Made by a program: the position numbers and the translations under genes
DNA from: DASZBX01 sp035943635
Lineage (GTDB): Bacteria; Actinomycetota; Actinomycetes; Streptomycetales; Catenulisporaceae
Reading direction: 5' to 3'
NCBI GenBank assembly: GCA_035943635.1
Contig: DASZBX010000096.1
Coordinates: 51,313 to 115,312 of the forward strand
DNA: 64,000 nt
The notes under the pieces: generated by a model
The model's database searches: none
What the model saw: only the letters and a program-made list of their open reading frames with translations
Told to the model about the DNA's origin: nothing
In this document: positions 8,318 to 17,523 of the stretch, in pieces
How positions within the stretch are numbered: the stretch's first letter is position 1
Layout: each line of letters begins with the position of its first letter

Positions 8318-10186
8318 TCAGGCCCGTCCACCGGCGCCGCGCCGGTTGGACGGTGCGGTCGACGCGCCCTGGAATCCGCCCGGGCTGCGCGGCCCGGACC
8401 GGTTGCGGCCCTGGCCGCCGCTACGGGCCGGACCGTTCGCGGGAGCCTGCACGACCAGCCCGCTGATCACCGCGCCGCTCAAGCCCGTACCGCCCGCCGC
8501 CAAACCCGCGTCCAGCCCGCTCACTCCGGCGCCCTCGATCCCGGGGTCGCCGATCCCGAGCGTGCCGAAGGACTGGACGTCCGCGGTCGCCTGCTGCTGC
8601 GCAGATCTGGCGTAGCTGCTCGCCCGCCGCGCCGCCACCCGGGCCCCCTGCGCGTCCTCGCGGTATTGCAGGTACAGCGCCTTGTCCAGCTGCCGGATGC
8701 CCTCGGCCTGGAGCGTGCGGGCCTGGCTGCCGATCGCGCCGCGGCGGGTGGTGATGAAGTCCTCGGCCGCCGCCACGTCGCTGCGCGCGGCCAGCAGGGC
8801 CTGTTCGAGCATCGCCTCGGCGTTGGCCTTGCGCTCCTTGTCGCCGAGCACGCCGATCATCAGCTCGTCCAGCTGCACGTCCACGGTCTGCAGGTGCCCG
8901 AGCAGGGTCAGCGGGTCGCCAGCGGCGGCCGCCGCGGCCCGGATCCGGGCCGTCTCCTCCTCCAACCCGACCAGCCGCCGCGAACCGGCCGAGCTGCCCG
9001 TGCCGAGCAGGACGCGCGCCTCGGCCACGTCCCGGTCCACCTCGGTCACCACCGCGGGCAGCGCCGCCCGGGCCTGATCGAGGTCGGCGACCCGGCGGTC
9101 CGTCGCCTCGAGCAGCCGGTCGACCTGGCCGGACGCCTCCTGCGCGGTGCGCGCCGCCAGGGCCGCCTGACCGGTGTCCCCGGACACGAACAGCCGCCGG
9201 CTCCGCTCGGCCGCGTCGGCGGCGAAACCTACTAGGTCGGTCGCCTGGGCCGGGTTCTGCGCGACGGGTTCCAGGGCCTGGGCCGAGTACCGTTCGGCCG
9301 CCTGGCGCAGCGTCTCGACCGCCGCGCCGATCCGGGCCGGGGCGTCGCCCAGGGTCTGGTCCAGCCCGTCCAGCACCTCGGGGGTGCGGTTGCGCAGGTC
9401 GCGCAGCTGCTCGAACGCGAGGGTCTGGGCATCCAGGTCGGCGTTCGCCCTGCGGCACTTGCCGATGACCTGCTGCAGCCACTCGTGCCGCTGCTCCGGC
9501 GCGATCTCCGCGTTCTCGTTGAGCTTGCCGCGCAGCCAGAAGGCGTCGGACAGGTCCGCCTTCGCCTCCTCCAGGGCCTCGGAGAAGGCCGCCGCGGCCT
9601 GCCCGCCGAACTGGGCGATCGCGAACCCGAGCTCCTGCTCGCTGGTCTTCACCGCGTCGTCGGTGCGCACCAGCAGCTGCGCGGCCTCGGCCTCCAGCTC
9701 GATCACGCCGGGCCGCCCGTCTCCGCGGGCCCCGTCGCCGGCCGCCGCCGAGACGGCCAACGCCCGCCGGTGCCGGAACGCCATGACCCCCATCAAGACC
9801 GCCACCAGGACCAGGACCACGACGACCGCCCAGATCACGCTGGCCCGAGATTCCGCGGTGACGGTCGCCGTGGCCGCCAGGGTGCTCGCGCCCGCGGGCC
9901 CGGCCTGCGTGGTGCTCGCGCTCGCGGCGGCGATTCCCAGGCCCAGGACCAGGATCGGCGCGAGGCCGAGCCCGAAACCGGCCGCGAGCAGCGCGGCCGG
10001 GACCCGGCGGCGGGAGAGCGGGCGGCGCAGGTACGGATTGCGCCGGTATGGGTGGCGCTGCGGCCCGGAGCCGATTTCGGGTTCCGGTTCGAGGTCGAGC
10101 TCCGGCTCGAATTCACCCTGCGGCTCGGGTTCGGGGGCTGCATCCGGCTTCGTTTCCGGCCTGGGCAGCGGCTGCGGCATCGACAT
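8318..10186 (-). CDS. TPM-family membrane protein missing the TPM domain
   Basis: 622 residues. The N-terminus (about 1-60) is an acidic, Pro/Glu-rich segment. Two hydrophobic segments follow (about 62-88 and 112-135), then a long helical region opening with TDDAVKTSEQELGFAIAQFG and continuing as coiled coil, and a Gly/Arg-rich tail (FQGASTAPSNRRGAGGRA). In the related actinobacterial proteins I know, a signal peptide is followed by an extracytoplasmic TPM domain of about 130 residues, a membrane helix, and this same coiled-coil half. Here fewer than 25 residues separate the two hydrophobic segments, so the TPM domain is absent. Function unknown; membrane-anchored cytoplasmic coiled coil is the best description. 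Confidence 0.8.
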   Translation of the reverse strand: MSMPQPLPRPETKPDAAPEPEPQGEFEPELDLEPEPEIGSGPQRHPYRRNPYLRRPLSRRRVPAALLAAGFGLGLAPILVLGLGIAAASASTTQAGPAGASTLAATATVTAESRASVIWAVVVVLVLVAVLMGVMAFRHRRALAVSAAAGDGARGDGRPGVIELEAEAAQLLVRTDDAVKTSEQELGFAIAQFGGQAAAAFSEALEEAKADLSDAFWLRGKLNENAEIAPEQRHEWLQQVIGKCRRANADLDAQTLAFEQLRDLRNRTPEVLDGLDQTLGDAPARIGAAVETLRQAAERYSAQALEPVAQNPAQATDLVGFAADAAERSRRLFVSGDTGQAALAARTAQEASGQVDRLLEATDRRVADLDQARAALPAVVTEVDRDVAEARVLLGTGSSAGSRRLVGLEEETARIRAAAAAAGDPLTLLGHLQTVDVQLDELMIGVLGDKERKANAEAMLEQALLAARSDVAAAEDFITTRRGAIGSQARTLQAEGIRQLDKALYLQYREDAQGARVAARRASSYARSAQQQATADVQSFGTLGIGDPGIEGAGVSGLDAGLAAGGTGLSGAVISGLVVQAPANGPARSGGQGRNRSGPRSPGGFQGASTAPSNRRGAGGRA

Positions 10187-10348
10187 CGGCGGCGCTCGTT
10201 TCGCGAGGTGGGGTGGTCATGCCCGGTCGGACCCGAACCGGCTCGTGCGACCCGTTCCGGGCAGGCCGGAGCGGTTCACGATCTGTCACGACTTTAAGTC
10301 GACCGGGTGACTGCGGCCGAGCGGATTCCACCACACAGGTGATCTTCC

Positions 10349-10714
10349 GTGGTGTGGGTGCACACCGGAGAGATCTTCCTGCACGAGCGCGGCGAGGCGA
10401 CGGTGTTCGTTCCGGTGGCCGGTGCCGTGCGGGCGGTCGGGCGGGTGGTGCCGTTCGTCGTTCCGGGCGCCGAACTGGCGGTCGTGCGGCACAGCGGCTC
10501 GCTGGACGACGTCGACGTGACGTACGGCGCCCTGGGCGCGTACGCCATGAACCACGAGATCAGCGTGGACGGGCCGCTTCGGGAGTACTACCTGTGCGGT
10601 GCGCAGGACACCGACGACGCGCAGAAGTGGGAGACCGAGATCGGCTGGCCGGTCTTCCGGGCCGACGCCGGTACACGGACCGGCGCCGGCGGCGGAGACC
10701 GGCCAGGCGATTGA
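10349..10714 (+). CDS. Stand-alone GyrI-like effector-binding domain
   Basis: 121 residues matching the C-terminal effector-binding domain of MerR/AraC-type multidrug regulators (VRHSGSLDDVDVTYGALGAYAMNH, DGPLREYYLCG, ETEIGWPVF). The DNA-binding half is missing: the frame opens only nine bases before the GTG, after a TGA at 10340-10342. It is either a real single-domain ligand-binding protein or the surviving end of a broken regulator. The last 15 residues are low complexity. It converges on the ATPase gene with a gap of ten bases. Confidence 0.6.
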   Translation: MVWVHTGEIFLHERGEATVFVPVAGAVRAVGRVVPFVVPGAELAVVRHSGSLDDVDVTYGALGAYAMNHEISVDGPLREYYLCGAQDTDDAQKWETEIGWPVFRADAGTRTGAGGGDRPGD

Positions 10715-10724
10715 CCGGCCCGGC

Positions 10725-13700
10725 TCAGCCGTACTGCCGGACGATCCGGTCCCGGTCGGGCTGGGCCCGTTCGACCACCTCCTCGGCGGTCAGCGGGGAC
10801 CTCGGGTGGTGGCTCAGGCACAGCGGCGCCTGGATCTTCAGGAACGCGTGCCCCTCCCGGGCGGCGTAGAACTGGCCGGTCGTCAGCCTGCTGATGTCGG
10901 GGACCGCGCCGCCCTTGGCCTGGGCCATGTCCTTGGCCGCCTCGATCGCCACCGGGCTGTTGAGCAGGCCGAAGAACTGGGTGGCGGCGTTGCCGGAGAT
11001 CCGGTTGTGCAGCCCCTTGGGCATCTGGGTGGCGAAGACCAGGCCGAGCCCGTACTTCCGCGCCTGGGAGGCCAGCGCGAGCGTGCTCTCGGTGCACGGG
11101 GTCTTGCCCGCGGACGGGGCGAAGGTCTGCGCCTCGTCCATCACGAACAGGCCGCCGAGCGGGCGGTCGCCGGCCGGGTTGCGCTTGATCCAGGCGAACA
11201 GCGCCATCTGCAGCTGGTTGACGAAGCCCTGCCGCTGCTCGTCCGCGTTCAGCCCGATGAAGCTGATCACGGAGATCCGGGCCCGGCGGCCGGGCGCCGG
11301 GGTGAGCAGCAGGCCGGGGTCGACCGGGACGCCGTCGCCGCCGAACAGCGGGTCGTTGACCATCGCGGCGGTGAGCCGCTCGGCCAGTTCGGCGCCGGTC
11401 TTCACCCCGGACGGCAGATTGCTGACGCCCTCGGGCAGGTCGCCGAGCAGCTCGACGAACGCGCGCAGTCCGCCGGAGCCGTGCCGGGCGTAGTACCCGA
11501 GCGCCTCGCGCAGCACGGCCTGGCCGAGTCCCGCCTTCGGCGTGTTGCCGTCGACCTTGGCCCGCGGGGCCAGGGCGCCGGCCGCGATGTCGATCGCGGC
11601 GCGCAGTTCGTCCGGGTCGTCGCGGACGGCGGCGAAGTTGGGCAGCGGCTGGAAGCTCAGCGGCCGCCCGGCGGTGATCCGCGGGGTCCAGACGACCACG
11701 TCGGTGTTCGCCAGGTACTCCTCGGCCTTGGCCCGGTCGCCGCCGGACCAGCCGGCCGGCGGCTGCGGCCACGGCTCGCCGAGCCGGCCGAGGTCGTTGT
11801 TCGGGTCGAGCACGATGGCCGAGACGCCCTGCAACGCGCATTCCTCGACCAGCCGCCGGATCAGGACCGTCTTGCCGGAGCCGGACCCGGCGAAGATCAC
11901 CGTGTGTTTGCGCAGTGCTTCGAGGTCGACGGTGAACGGATCGCCGCCGTCGACCGGGACGCCCAACGGGACTGCGGCGGCGGTTGCGGTAGTAGCCGAG
12001 GGCGAGACGAGCGGTTCCGGCGACCAGGGCTCGGGATCGGGGCCGGTGACGTGGGCGGAGAAGGACGGGGCGCCATCCGGTTCGTCGGGAGACGTCGGCG
12101 GCGGCGGCGTAGAGGACGCAGTCTCCGTGGTCGGCGCAGTCGGCGTGGACGGGATGTACGGCCCGGTCGGGTTGACCGGTCTGCGCGGCTTGAACACGTC
12201 GAAGAACTCGCGCGGCTCCGACACTTCGGGCAGCACGGGCGGATCCGGCAGCCCGGGCACCGCAGGCCGGTCCGGCGGACCGAATCCCTCCGGCGACTCC
12301 GGCAACTCCGGCGCCTGTTCCGGCCCGGTCATCTCATCGCCGAGCAGTTCCCGCAAGATCGAGGTCGAACTCGCCGGTCGGCGCGCGATCAGCCAGGCGG
12401 GCAGCTGTTCGTGCCCTCCTTCGCGCAGTTTCCCCAGCGCCGCAAAGACTTTCAGGTCCTCCTCCGACAGTTCGCACGTCCGGCCGCCCGCAGCATGAAA
12501 GGCCTCGACGACCTCGGCCGTCTTCGGTCCCCTGGGCCAGTCGCCGTCGCGCAGCAGGACCAGCCGCCGCGCGGGAACGGCCGGGTTGAGCGCGGCCATC
12601 GTGCAGGCGTTGCGGATCCGGGTGATCGCGGCGATCGGGTGGGTGGCCGCGATTCCGCGCAGCGCCCAGTGCAGTTCGTTCTCGGTGTCCTCGTCCAGGA
12701 CGCGGCGCAGGCGGGCGTGCAGGGCGGGTTTCGCGCCCGGGGACGGATCCAGTTTGTAGGTCCGGCCCGCGCCGCCGGCCTCGGTGGTCCAGGCGCTCAG
12801 CCCGGCGGCCAGCAGGCCCGGCAGGACCTGGTCCTCGGTCTGGTGGTGCAGCGCGGCCAGGACGTCGGCCTCGCGCCGGTGCCGCGCGAAGAGGTCGTCG
12901 AGCGCGGCCAGGTCCTTCTCGTCGGCCGTCGCCGCCTCGCCGACGCCTTCGGGAAGCGGCCCGGTCATGCGTCCGCCGGGGAGTTTCGCCAGCTCGGTCA
13001 CCGTGTCAGTACGCAGACACTCCAGCACGTGCCACTCGACCTGCCGGATCAACGCGCGCGGAGTGAAATGCACCGCGTCGGCGAAGGCGTCCTCGAGGAT
13101 CGGCCAGGTCGGGTAGGGCGGGACGAACCCCACCTCGGCGAAGCCCACCTCGAACCGCTTGCGCATGATCTCCCGGCCCACCTCCGCGCTCGGCACGCGG
13201 TCGATGGTGAAGGTCTCGCGGAACCGGTCCGGCACGGACGTCGCGGCATGGCGCTTGATCAGCATCCAGGTGTCCGGCAGGCAGGCGACCACGGTCAGGG
13301 CCCGGTTCGTGGTCTCCCGCAGGGACATCAGGCCGTCCGCGACCTGGCCGAGCACCGCCGCGTCGGCGGCGCCCGGGTCCGAGCGCAGCACCGAACCGGC
13401 CGACTGGGCGATCAGCTGGTCGATCTGGTCGATCGCCATCACCGTCGGGCCGGTCAGCGCGAGCAGCCGGGAGATGTCGCGCACGATCTGCTGGGGCGTG
13501 CGCGAACCCCGGCCCATCCCCCACGCGGCGCGGTCCTCGACCGACTCGCCGACATCCAGGGAGTTGAGATACCCCTGGCCGATGTCCTGCAACTCGGGAT
13601 CGGTCGATCCGTAGAGCACCAGGGCACGCGCGGTGTCCCGGACCTCCTGGCCGAGCGGCCGGTCGTACTGTCGCAGGCTCCGGATGAAGTCCTCCAGCAT

Positions 13701-14162
13701 CGCCGGATCGAGGGCTCCGTCGAGGCCTGAGACGACGGTCCGCACGCCGTCCGGCAGGCCGAGCAGCCGGCCGACCCGGTCGAGGAAGACAGAGAGCTGG
13801 GTCTCCCGCTCGGACACCGGTTTGAGCAGCCCGCGGCCCAGCGCCAGCGCCGTGCTCTCCCAGAACGCCTTGCCGTCCAGCAGGTCGATCAGGAAGAAGT
13901 ACCCGCCCTCGCGCTGGGTGCGCTCGCGCACCATGCCGAGCATGTGGGTCTTCCCGGCCCCGCTGGGGCCCTGGATGACCACGCCCAGCGGGCTGGACTG
14001 CTGCGCCGAGCGGCGGGCGAGGTCGACCCCCTCGAAGACCCGCTCGACCACGCCGCGGTGCAGTTCCGCGACGTGGCAGGGGGCCGGCCGCCAGACGTCG
14101 TCCAGGGTGGGGGCCGAGTTGAACCGCAGGGTGCTGAGCGCCCTGCGCTCGTCCGGGGTCAC
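10725..14162 (-). CDS. Dual P-loop ATPase with HerA-like C-terminal half
   Basis: 1145 residues. The N-terminal half is a STAND/AAA-like ATPase: Walker A GPSGAGKT (about residues 64-71), Walker B VMAIDQIDQL, and a helical region. A Pro-rich linker (about 620-730) separates it from a HerA/VirB4-like motor: Walker A GSGSGKT (about 757), then VMDEAQTFAP (about 1012) and SQARKYGLGLVFATQ. The GTG start overlaps the preceding gene's stop as GTGA. With the winged-helix and DUF559 genes it forms a three-gene unit. HerA motors act with nucleases in end resection and in several phage-defence systems; a defence or DNA-processing role is inferred. I do not recognise a named system with this architecture. 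Confidence 0.85.
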   Translation of the reverse strand: MTPDERRALSTLRFNSAPTLDDVWRPAPCHVAELHRGVVERVFEGVDLARRSAQQSSPLGVVIQGPSGAGKTHMLGMVRERTQREGGYFFLIDLLDGKAFWESTALALGRGLLKPVSERETQLSVFLDRVGRLLGLPDGVRTVVSGLDGALDPAMLEDFIRSLRQYDRPLGQEVRDTARALVLYGSTDPELQDIGQGYLNSLDVGESVEDRAAWGMGRGSRTPQQIVRDISRLLALTGPTVMAIDQIDQLIAQSAGSVLRSDPGAADAAVLGQVADGLMSLRETTNRALTVVACLPDTWMLIKRHAATSVPDRFRETFTIDRVPSAEVGREIMRKRFEVGFAEVGFVPPYPTWPILEDAFADAVHFTPRALIRQVEWHVLECLRTDTVTELAKLPGGRMTGPLPEGVGEAATADEKDLAALDDLFARHRREADVLAALHHQTEDQVLPGLLAAGLSAWTTEAGGAGRTYKLDPSPGAKPALHARLRRVLDEDTENELHWALRGIAATHPIAAITRIRNACTMAALNPAVPARRLVLLRDGDWPRGPKTAEVVEAFHAAGGRTCELSEEDLKVFAALGKLREGGHEQLPAWLIARRPASSTSILRELLGDEMTGPEQAPELPESPEGFGPPDRPAVPGLPDPPVLPEVSEPREFFDVFKPRRPVNPTGPYIPSTPTAPTTETASSTPPPPTSPDEPDGAPSFSAHVTGPDPEPWSPEPLVSPSATTATAAAVPLGVPVDGGDPFTVDLEALRKHTVIFAGSGSGKTVLIRRLVEECALQGVSAIVLDPNNDLGRLGEPWPQPPAGWSGGDRAKAEEYLANTDVVVWTPRITAGRPLSFQPLPNFAAVRDDPDELRAAIDIAAGALAPRAKVDGNTPKAGLGQAVLREALGYYARHGSGGLRAFVELLGDLPEGVSNLPSGVKTGAELAERLTAAMVNDPLFGGDGVPVDPGLLLTPAPGRRARISVISFIGLNADEQRQGFVNQLQMALFAWIKRNPAGDRPLGGLFVMDEAQTFAPSAGKTPCTESTLALASQARKYGLGLVFATQMPKGLHNRISGNAATQFFGLLNSPVAIEAAKDMAQAKGGAVPDISRLTTGQFYAAREGHAFLKIQAPLCLSHHPRSPLTAEEVVERAQPDRDRIVRQYG

Positions 14163-14875
14163 CGGCCCTCGATCGAAAGCGCGTGGTTGTCCTCACCGCC
14201 GAGCGGGAGCGCGGCGTCCCGGTCCGCCTCGGTCAGGGACTTGGAGTTGGCCACCGGGATCAGGTGCGCGTCCGGGGACACGGCCAGCCGGACCAGGGCC
14301 TCGTCCACCCGGGCCCGGTCCCGGTGCCCGGTCCGGGCCAGTTCGGCCCGCAGCGGGGCCAGGCCGACCCAGCCGCCCGGCTCCTCGGCCAGGGCCCGGT
14401 ACGCGGCCCGGACGGCCGCGTCGAGCGCGTCGTCGGACGCCGGCGCGGCGGCCGGCTGGGCGGCGGCGGGCAGGCCGGACGGGTCGAACGCCTCGTCCGG
14501 CTCCGGCGCCGCGGGCTGCTCGGCGAAGAACTCGGCCAGGCTCAGCCGGTTCCGCGACAGCCCGCGGTCCAGCCCGGTCAGCAGGGCGAACAGCGCGCCG
14601 CCGGTCGGGCCGGAACGGGCCGGGCGCTCGACCCGCCACAGGTCCCGGCAGGCCCGCCAGCCCTGGTCGGTCAGCTGGTGCGCGTAGGTCTGGCCGACCT
14701 TGCGCGACTCGACGTACTTCAGTTCGTTGAGCTTGGTCCGCTCGGTCCCGGTCAGGGTGAAGCCGGCGATGGCCTTCAGCTCGGTGTTGGTCAGTTCTCT
14801 GGCTTCTGCCATCAGCAGGATCAGGCTGGAGATCTGCAGCGGGTTCAGCTTGGGCAGGGGGCGCTCAATGGGCAT
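14159..14875 (-). CDS. Winged-helix protein of DUF559-HerA cassette
   Basis: 238 residues. The N-terminal ~70 residues look like a MarR-type winged helix (LNPLQISSLILLMAEARELTNTEL... KLNELKYVESRKVGQTY). A Pro/Ala-rich linker follows (about 115-145). A second winged-helix-like domain closes the protein with the conserved-looking ending HLIPVANSKSLTEADRDAAL and GGEDNHALSIEGR. It starts at an ATG preceded by GGAGGA, overlaps the upstream nuclease gene by 11 bases and the downstream ATPase by GTGA. It could read DNA for the ATPase-nuclease pair or regulate the operon. Function unproven. Confidence 0.75.
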   Translation of the reverse strand: MPIERPLPKLNPLQISSLILLMAEARELTNTELKAIAGFTLTGTERTKLNELKYVESRKVGQTYAHQLTDQGWRACRDLWRVERPARSGPTGGALFALLTGLDRGLSRNRLSLAEFFAEQPAAPEPDEAFDPSGLPAAAQPAAAPASDDALDAAVRAAYRALAEEPGGWVGLAPLRAELARTGHRDRARVDEALVRLAVSPDAHLIPVANSKSLTEADRDAALPLGGEDNHALSIEGR

Positions 14876-16049
14876 GTGTCTGGTCCTCCAGGACTTGCGG
14901 GCGTCGGCTGCGGATAAGGCGCTCTATCTGGGAGACCACCATGTGTACGTCGTCCAGCACCTGGTCGTTGGTGAACCGGAGTACGGTGTTCCCCGCTAAC
15001 TGGAGCCGCACGTCGCGGCTGCGGTCGGCCGCGTAGTGCACGGCGTTGTGGTGCTCCGGGCCGTCGACCTCGACGACGCAGTGTTCTGCCGCCCACCATA
15101 GGTCAAGGCGGCAGCTGGGGGCGAGCGGTTCCGGCTGGTACGTGATGTTCCACGCGCGGCCGGCCGCCCACGATCGGGTGCTCAGGGCGGATTCCAGCTT
15201 CAGTTCCGCCGGGCTGTCCGCACGCGGCAGGCCCGTGACGGCCGGACAGCGTACGGCGGCGACGGCCGGCGGGTGACTATTCGATGCCGAATTCGACGAC
15301 GGATTCGGTGAGGTATCCGAAGCCGTATTCAGTGCCGGATTCCGTGGCTGGGACGGCGATTGCGGCCGAACCGGCACCTCTACCGCCCCGGCCAGGTCGG
15401 CCAGGTGGCTCGGCAGCTGTATCCGGTGGCGGTCAATCCGGTCGACGTCCCGCAGCGGCGCGCCGGTCAGCCACACCGCCCACGTGCCGTGGTGGGCAAG
15501 CCATTCGGCGCTCGCCACGACCGCGTGCTCCTGCGCGACTGTCAGCCCTTCGGGTATCTCGATCAGCAGGGCGGCGGTGCCTCGCCGATAGCTGTCCGCG
15601 ATCACCCGGGACAGGCCCTCGGCCCGTACCGCGGCCGGGAAACCGTTGCGGGGCAGGGGTTCCGGGCTCGGTGCGCGCCGGCGCAGCGAACGTTCGGCCA
15701 GGTCGGCCAGGAACGGTCCGAAGTGCGCGGAGCCCGCGGCCCGCTCCCGGGCCAGTGCCCGGACCGCGGCCACGCCCGCGCCCTGCGGTCCGGCGATCGC
15801 GCCGGCGCCGGGCAGCCACAGCGGGAGCAGTCCGGCCGCCGCCTGCTCCAGGTCGGCCAGCAGGGCCTGGACCTGCTCGGCGAGCCGGTCCAGGCCCGCC
15901 GGCCGGCAGCCGATCACGGCCGGGGCGCCGGCCGGCAGCGGGTCGAGCGAGAGGTGCAGCAGTTCGGCGGTGGCGCCTTCCAGGCGGACCACTCGGTCGG
16001 CGGGCGCGTTCGCCCACCACCCTGCCGTGCTCCGCTCTCCCTGCGTCAC
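14865..16049 (-). CDS. DUF559-domain (PD-(D/E)XK-type) nuclease with long N-terminal extension
   Basis: About 394 residues. The C-terminal ~110 residues form a DUF559 domain, related to Vsr-like endonucleases: CRLDLWWAAEHCVVEVDG gives the D...ExD catalytic pattern, followed by HHNAVHYAADRSRDVRL. The N-terminal ~230 residues (helical, EGLTVAQEHAV, WAVWLTGAPLRDVD) are unrecognised. A Ser/Asn-rich low-complexity linker encoded by near-repeated codons joins the two. GTG 16047-16049 is preferred because TACAAT (transcript sense, 16058-16063) lies just upstream, giving a leaderless start; an in-frame start at 16088 would lie upstream of that -10. First gene of the cassette with the winged-helix protein and the HerA-like ATPase. 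Confidence 0.8.
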   Translation of the reverse strand: MTQGERSTAGWWANAPADRVVRLEGATAELLHLSLDPLPAGAPAVIGCRPAGLDRLAEQVQALLADLEQAAAGLLPLWLPGAGAIAGPQGAGVAAVRALARERAAGSAHFGPFLADLAERSLRRRAPSPEPLPRNGFPAAVRAEGLSRVIADSYRRGTAALLIEIPEGLTVAQEHAVVASAEWLAHHGTWAVWLTGAPLRDVDRIDRHRIQLPSHLADLAGAVEVPVRPQSPSQPRNPALNTASDTSPNPSSNSASNSHPPAVAAVRCPAVTGLPRADSPAELKLESALSTRSWAAGRAWNITYQPEPLAPSCRLDLWWAAEHCVVEVDGPEHHNAVHYAADRSRDVRLQLAGNTVLRFTNDQVLDDVHMVVSQIERLIRSRRPQVLEDQTHAH

Positions 16050-16057
16050 AGTGCGTG

Positions 16058-16063
16058 ATTGTA
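16058..16063 (-). promoter_or_regulatory. -10 element for leaderless DUF559-HerA operon
   Basis: In the transcript sense this reads TACAAT, nine bases before the GTG at 16049. That spacing suits a leaderless mRNA, common in actinomycetes, and no ribosome site is visible before the GTG. No good -35 hexamer is visible. Confidence 0.4.
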
Positions 16064-16354
16064 CCGAGTGGAGCGAACTGATCACCACGGGTTGCCCAAG
16101 TCCGGCCGGATCTGCTCCGGGCAGACCCGATCAGGTGCTTCAGACCAGGGAAAAACCGCCTATACTCACCCGAAAGCACTACCCGGTCCGGCGTTCGTCC
16201 GCCCGGTCTGGCCTGTACCCGGACGGCCCCACCCCGCCGCGGGCCGCGCCGAGCGCAAAGCCTAAGGTCAGCGTAGTTGAACGCGGGATGAGCATCGCGT
16301 GTCATCTCGACGCCCTGCCTTCCGGCCGGACGGTACGAGGGTTACGTTCCCGTC

Positions 16355-17509
16355 ATGAGCAGCAATGACGTCCTGCTGGGGCTGGTCGTGGTCACGGCTC
16401 TGGGATTCGACTTCACCAACGGCTTCCACGACACCGGCAACGCAATGGCCACCTCGATCGCCACCGGCGCACTCCCGCCGCGGATCGCGGTCGCCCTGTC
16501 GGGGGTTCTGAACCTCGTCGGGGCCTTCCTGTCTTTCAGCGTCGCGGCGACCATCGCCAGCGGCCTGGTCCAGACACACCTGGTCACCCTCACAGTGGTG
16601 TTCGCCGGTTTATGCGGCGGCATCCTGTGGAATCTGGCCACATGGCTCCTCGGCATCCCCTCCAGTTCCTCCCATGCACTGATCGGCGGCGTGGTCGGAT
16701 CGACGATCGCGGCGGCCGGCGGGCACGCGGTGCAGTGGCACGGCCTGGTCTCCAAGGTGATCATCCCGGCCGTGCTCTCCCCGGTCATCGCCGGACTGAT
16801 CGCCGCGATCGGCACCTACCTGGTCTACAAGCTCACCGAGCACGTGGTCGAGCGGGTCCGCGGCCGCGGCTTCCGGCTCGGCCAGATCGGCTCCGCCTCG
16901 ATGGTGTCCCTGGCCCACGGCACCAACGACGCGCAGAAGACCATGGGCATCATCACCCTGGCCCTGGTCGCCAACGGCTCGCTGCACTCCGGCGCGAAGG
17001 CCCCCGACTGGGTGATCATCTCCTGCGCCCTGGCGATCAGCCTGGGCACCTACCTCGGCGGCTGGCGGGTCATCCGGGCCCTGGGCAAGGGCCTGGTCGA
17101 GATCGAGTCGCCGCAGGGCATGGCGGCCGAGTCCTCCTCGGCCGCGGTGATCCTGCTGTCGAGCAACTTCGGCTACTCGCTGTCCACCACGCACGTGGCC
17201 ACCGGGTCCATCCTGGGCTCCGGGGTCGGCAAGAAGGGCGCGGCGGTACGCTGGAACGTGGCCGGACGGATGGCCACCGCCTGGGTGCTGACCCTGCCCG
17301 CGGCCGGGGCCACCGGCGCGCTGGCCTACTTCGCGGCGCACGGCATCGGCGGCACGGTCGGCGTCGCGATCATCTTCGTGGTCCTGGTGGCCGCGGCGGC
17401 CGGGTTCTTCCTGGTCTCGCGCAAGGCCGCGGTCACGGCCGGCAACGTCAACAGCGAGTGGACCGGTTCGGTCGCCCCGGCCCCGGTCCCCGTCGGCGCC
17501 TCGGTTTAG
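16355..17509 (+). CDS. pitA: PiT-family inorganic phosphate transporter
   Basis: 384 residues and about ten membrane helices. Both family signatures are present: GFDFTNGFHDTGNAMATSI near the N-terminus and SLAHGTNDAQKTMGII in the second half. These are the duplicated PiT motifs of the low-affinity, metal-phosphate:H+ symporter family. It is followed 14 bases later by a small membrane protein and then by a DUF3349 gene. The same order (pitA, membrane protein, DUF3349) occurs at Rv0545c-Rv0544c-Rv0543c of Mycobacterium tuberculosis. The 305 bases upstream hold the divergent promoters. Confidence 0.93.
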   Translation: MSSNDVLLGLVVVTALGFDFTNGFHDTGNAMATSIATGALPPRIAVALSGVLNLVGAFLSFSVAATIASGLVQTHLVTLTVVFAGLCGGILWNLATWLLGIPSSSSHALIGGVVGSTIAAAGGHAVQWHGLVSKVIIPAVLSPVIAGLIAAIGTYLVYKLTEHVVERVRGRGFRLGQIGSASMVSLAHGTNDAQKTMGIITLALVANGSLHSGAKAPDWVIISCALAISLGTYLGGWRVIRALGKGLVEIESPQGMAAESSSAAVILLSSNFGYSLSTTHVATGSILGSGVGKKGAAVRWNVAGRMATAWVLTLPAAGATGALAYFAAHGIGGTVGVAIIFVVLVAAAAGFFLVSRKAAVTAGNVNSEWTGSVAPAPVPVGASV

Positions 17510-17523
17510 GAAGGCAGGACACA

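Noticed and set aside
10599..13730. A 1043-codon open frame on the plus strand opposite the HerA-like ATPase gene
   Set aside because: It is antisense to a gene with clear motifs. Its low-complexity Arg/Gly/Asp composition is what GC-rich antisense frames give.
15277..15345. A repeated GATTCGG-like pattern in the DUF559 gene, considered as a tandem-repeat locus
   Set aside because: It encodes a Ser/Asn-rich linker between two domains in frame, so codon-level low complexity explains it.
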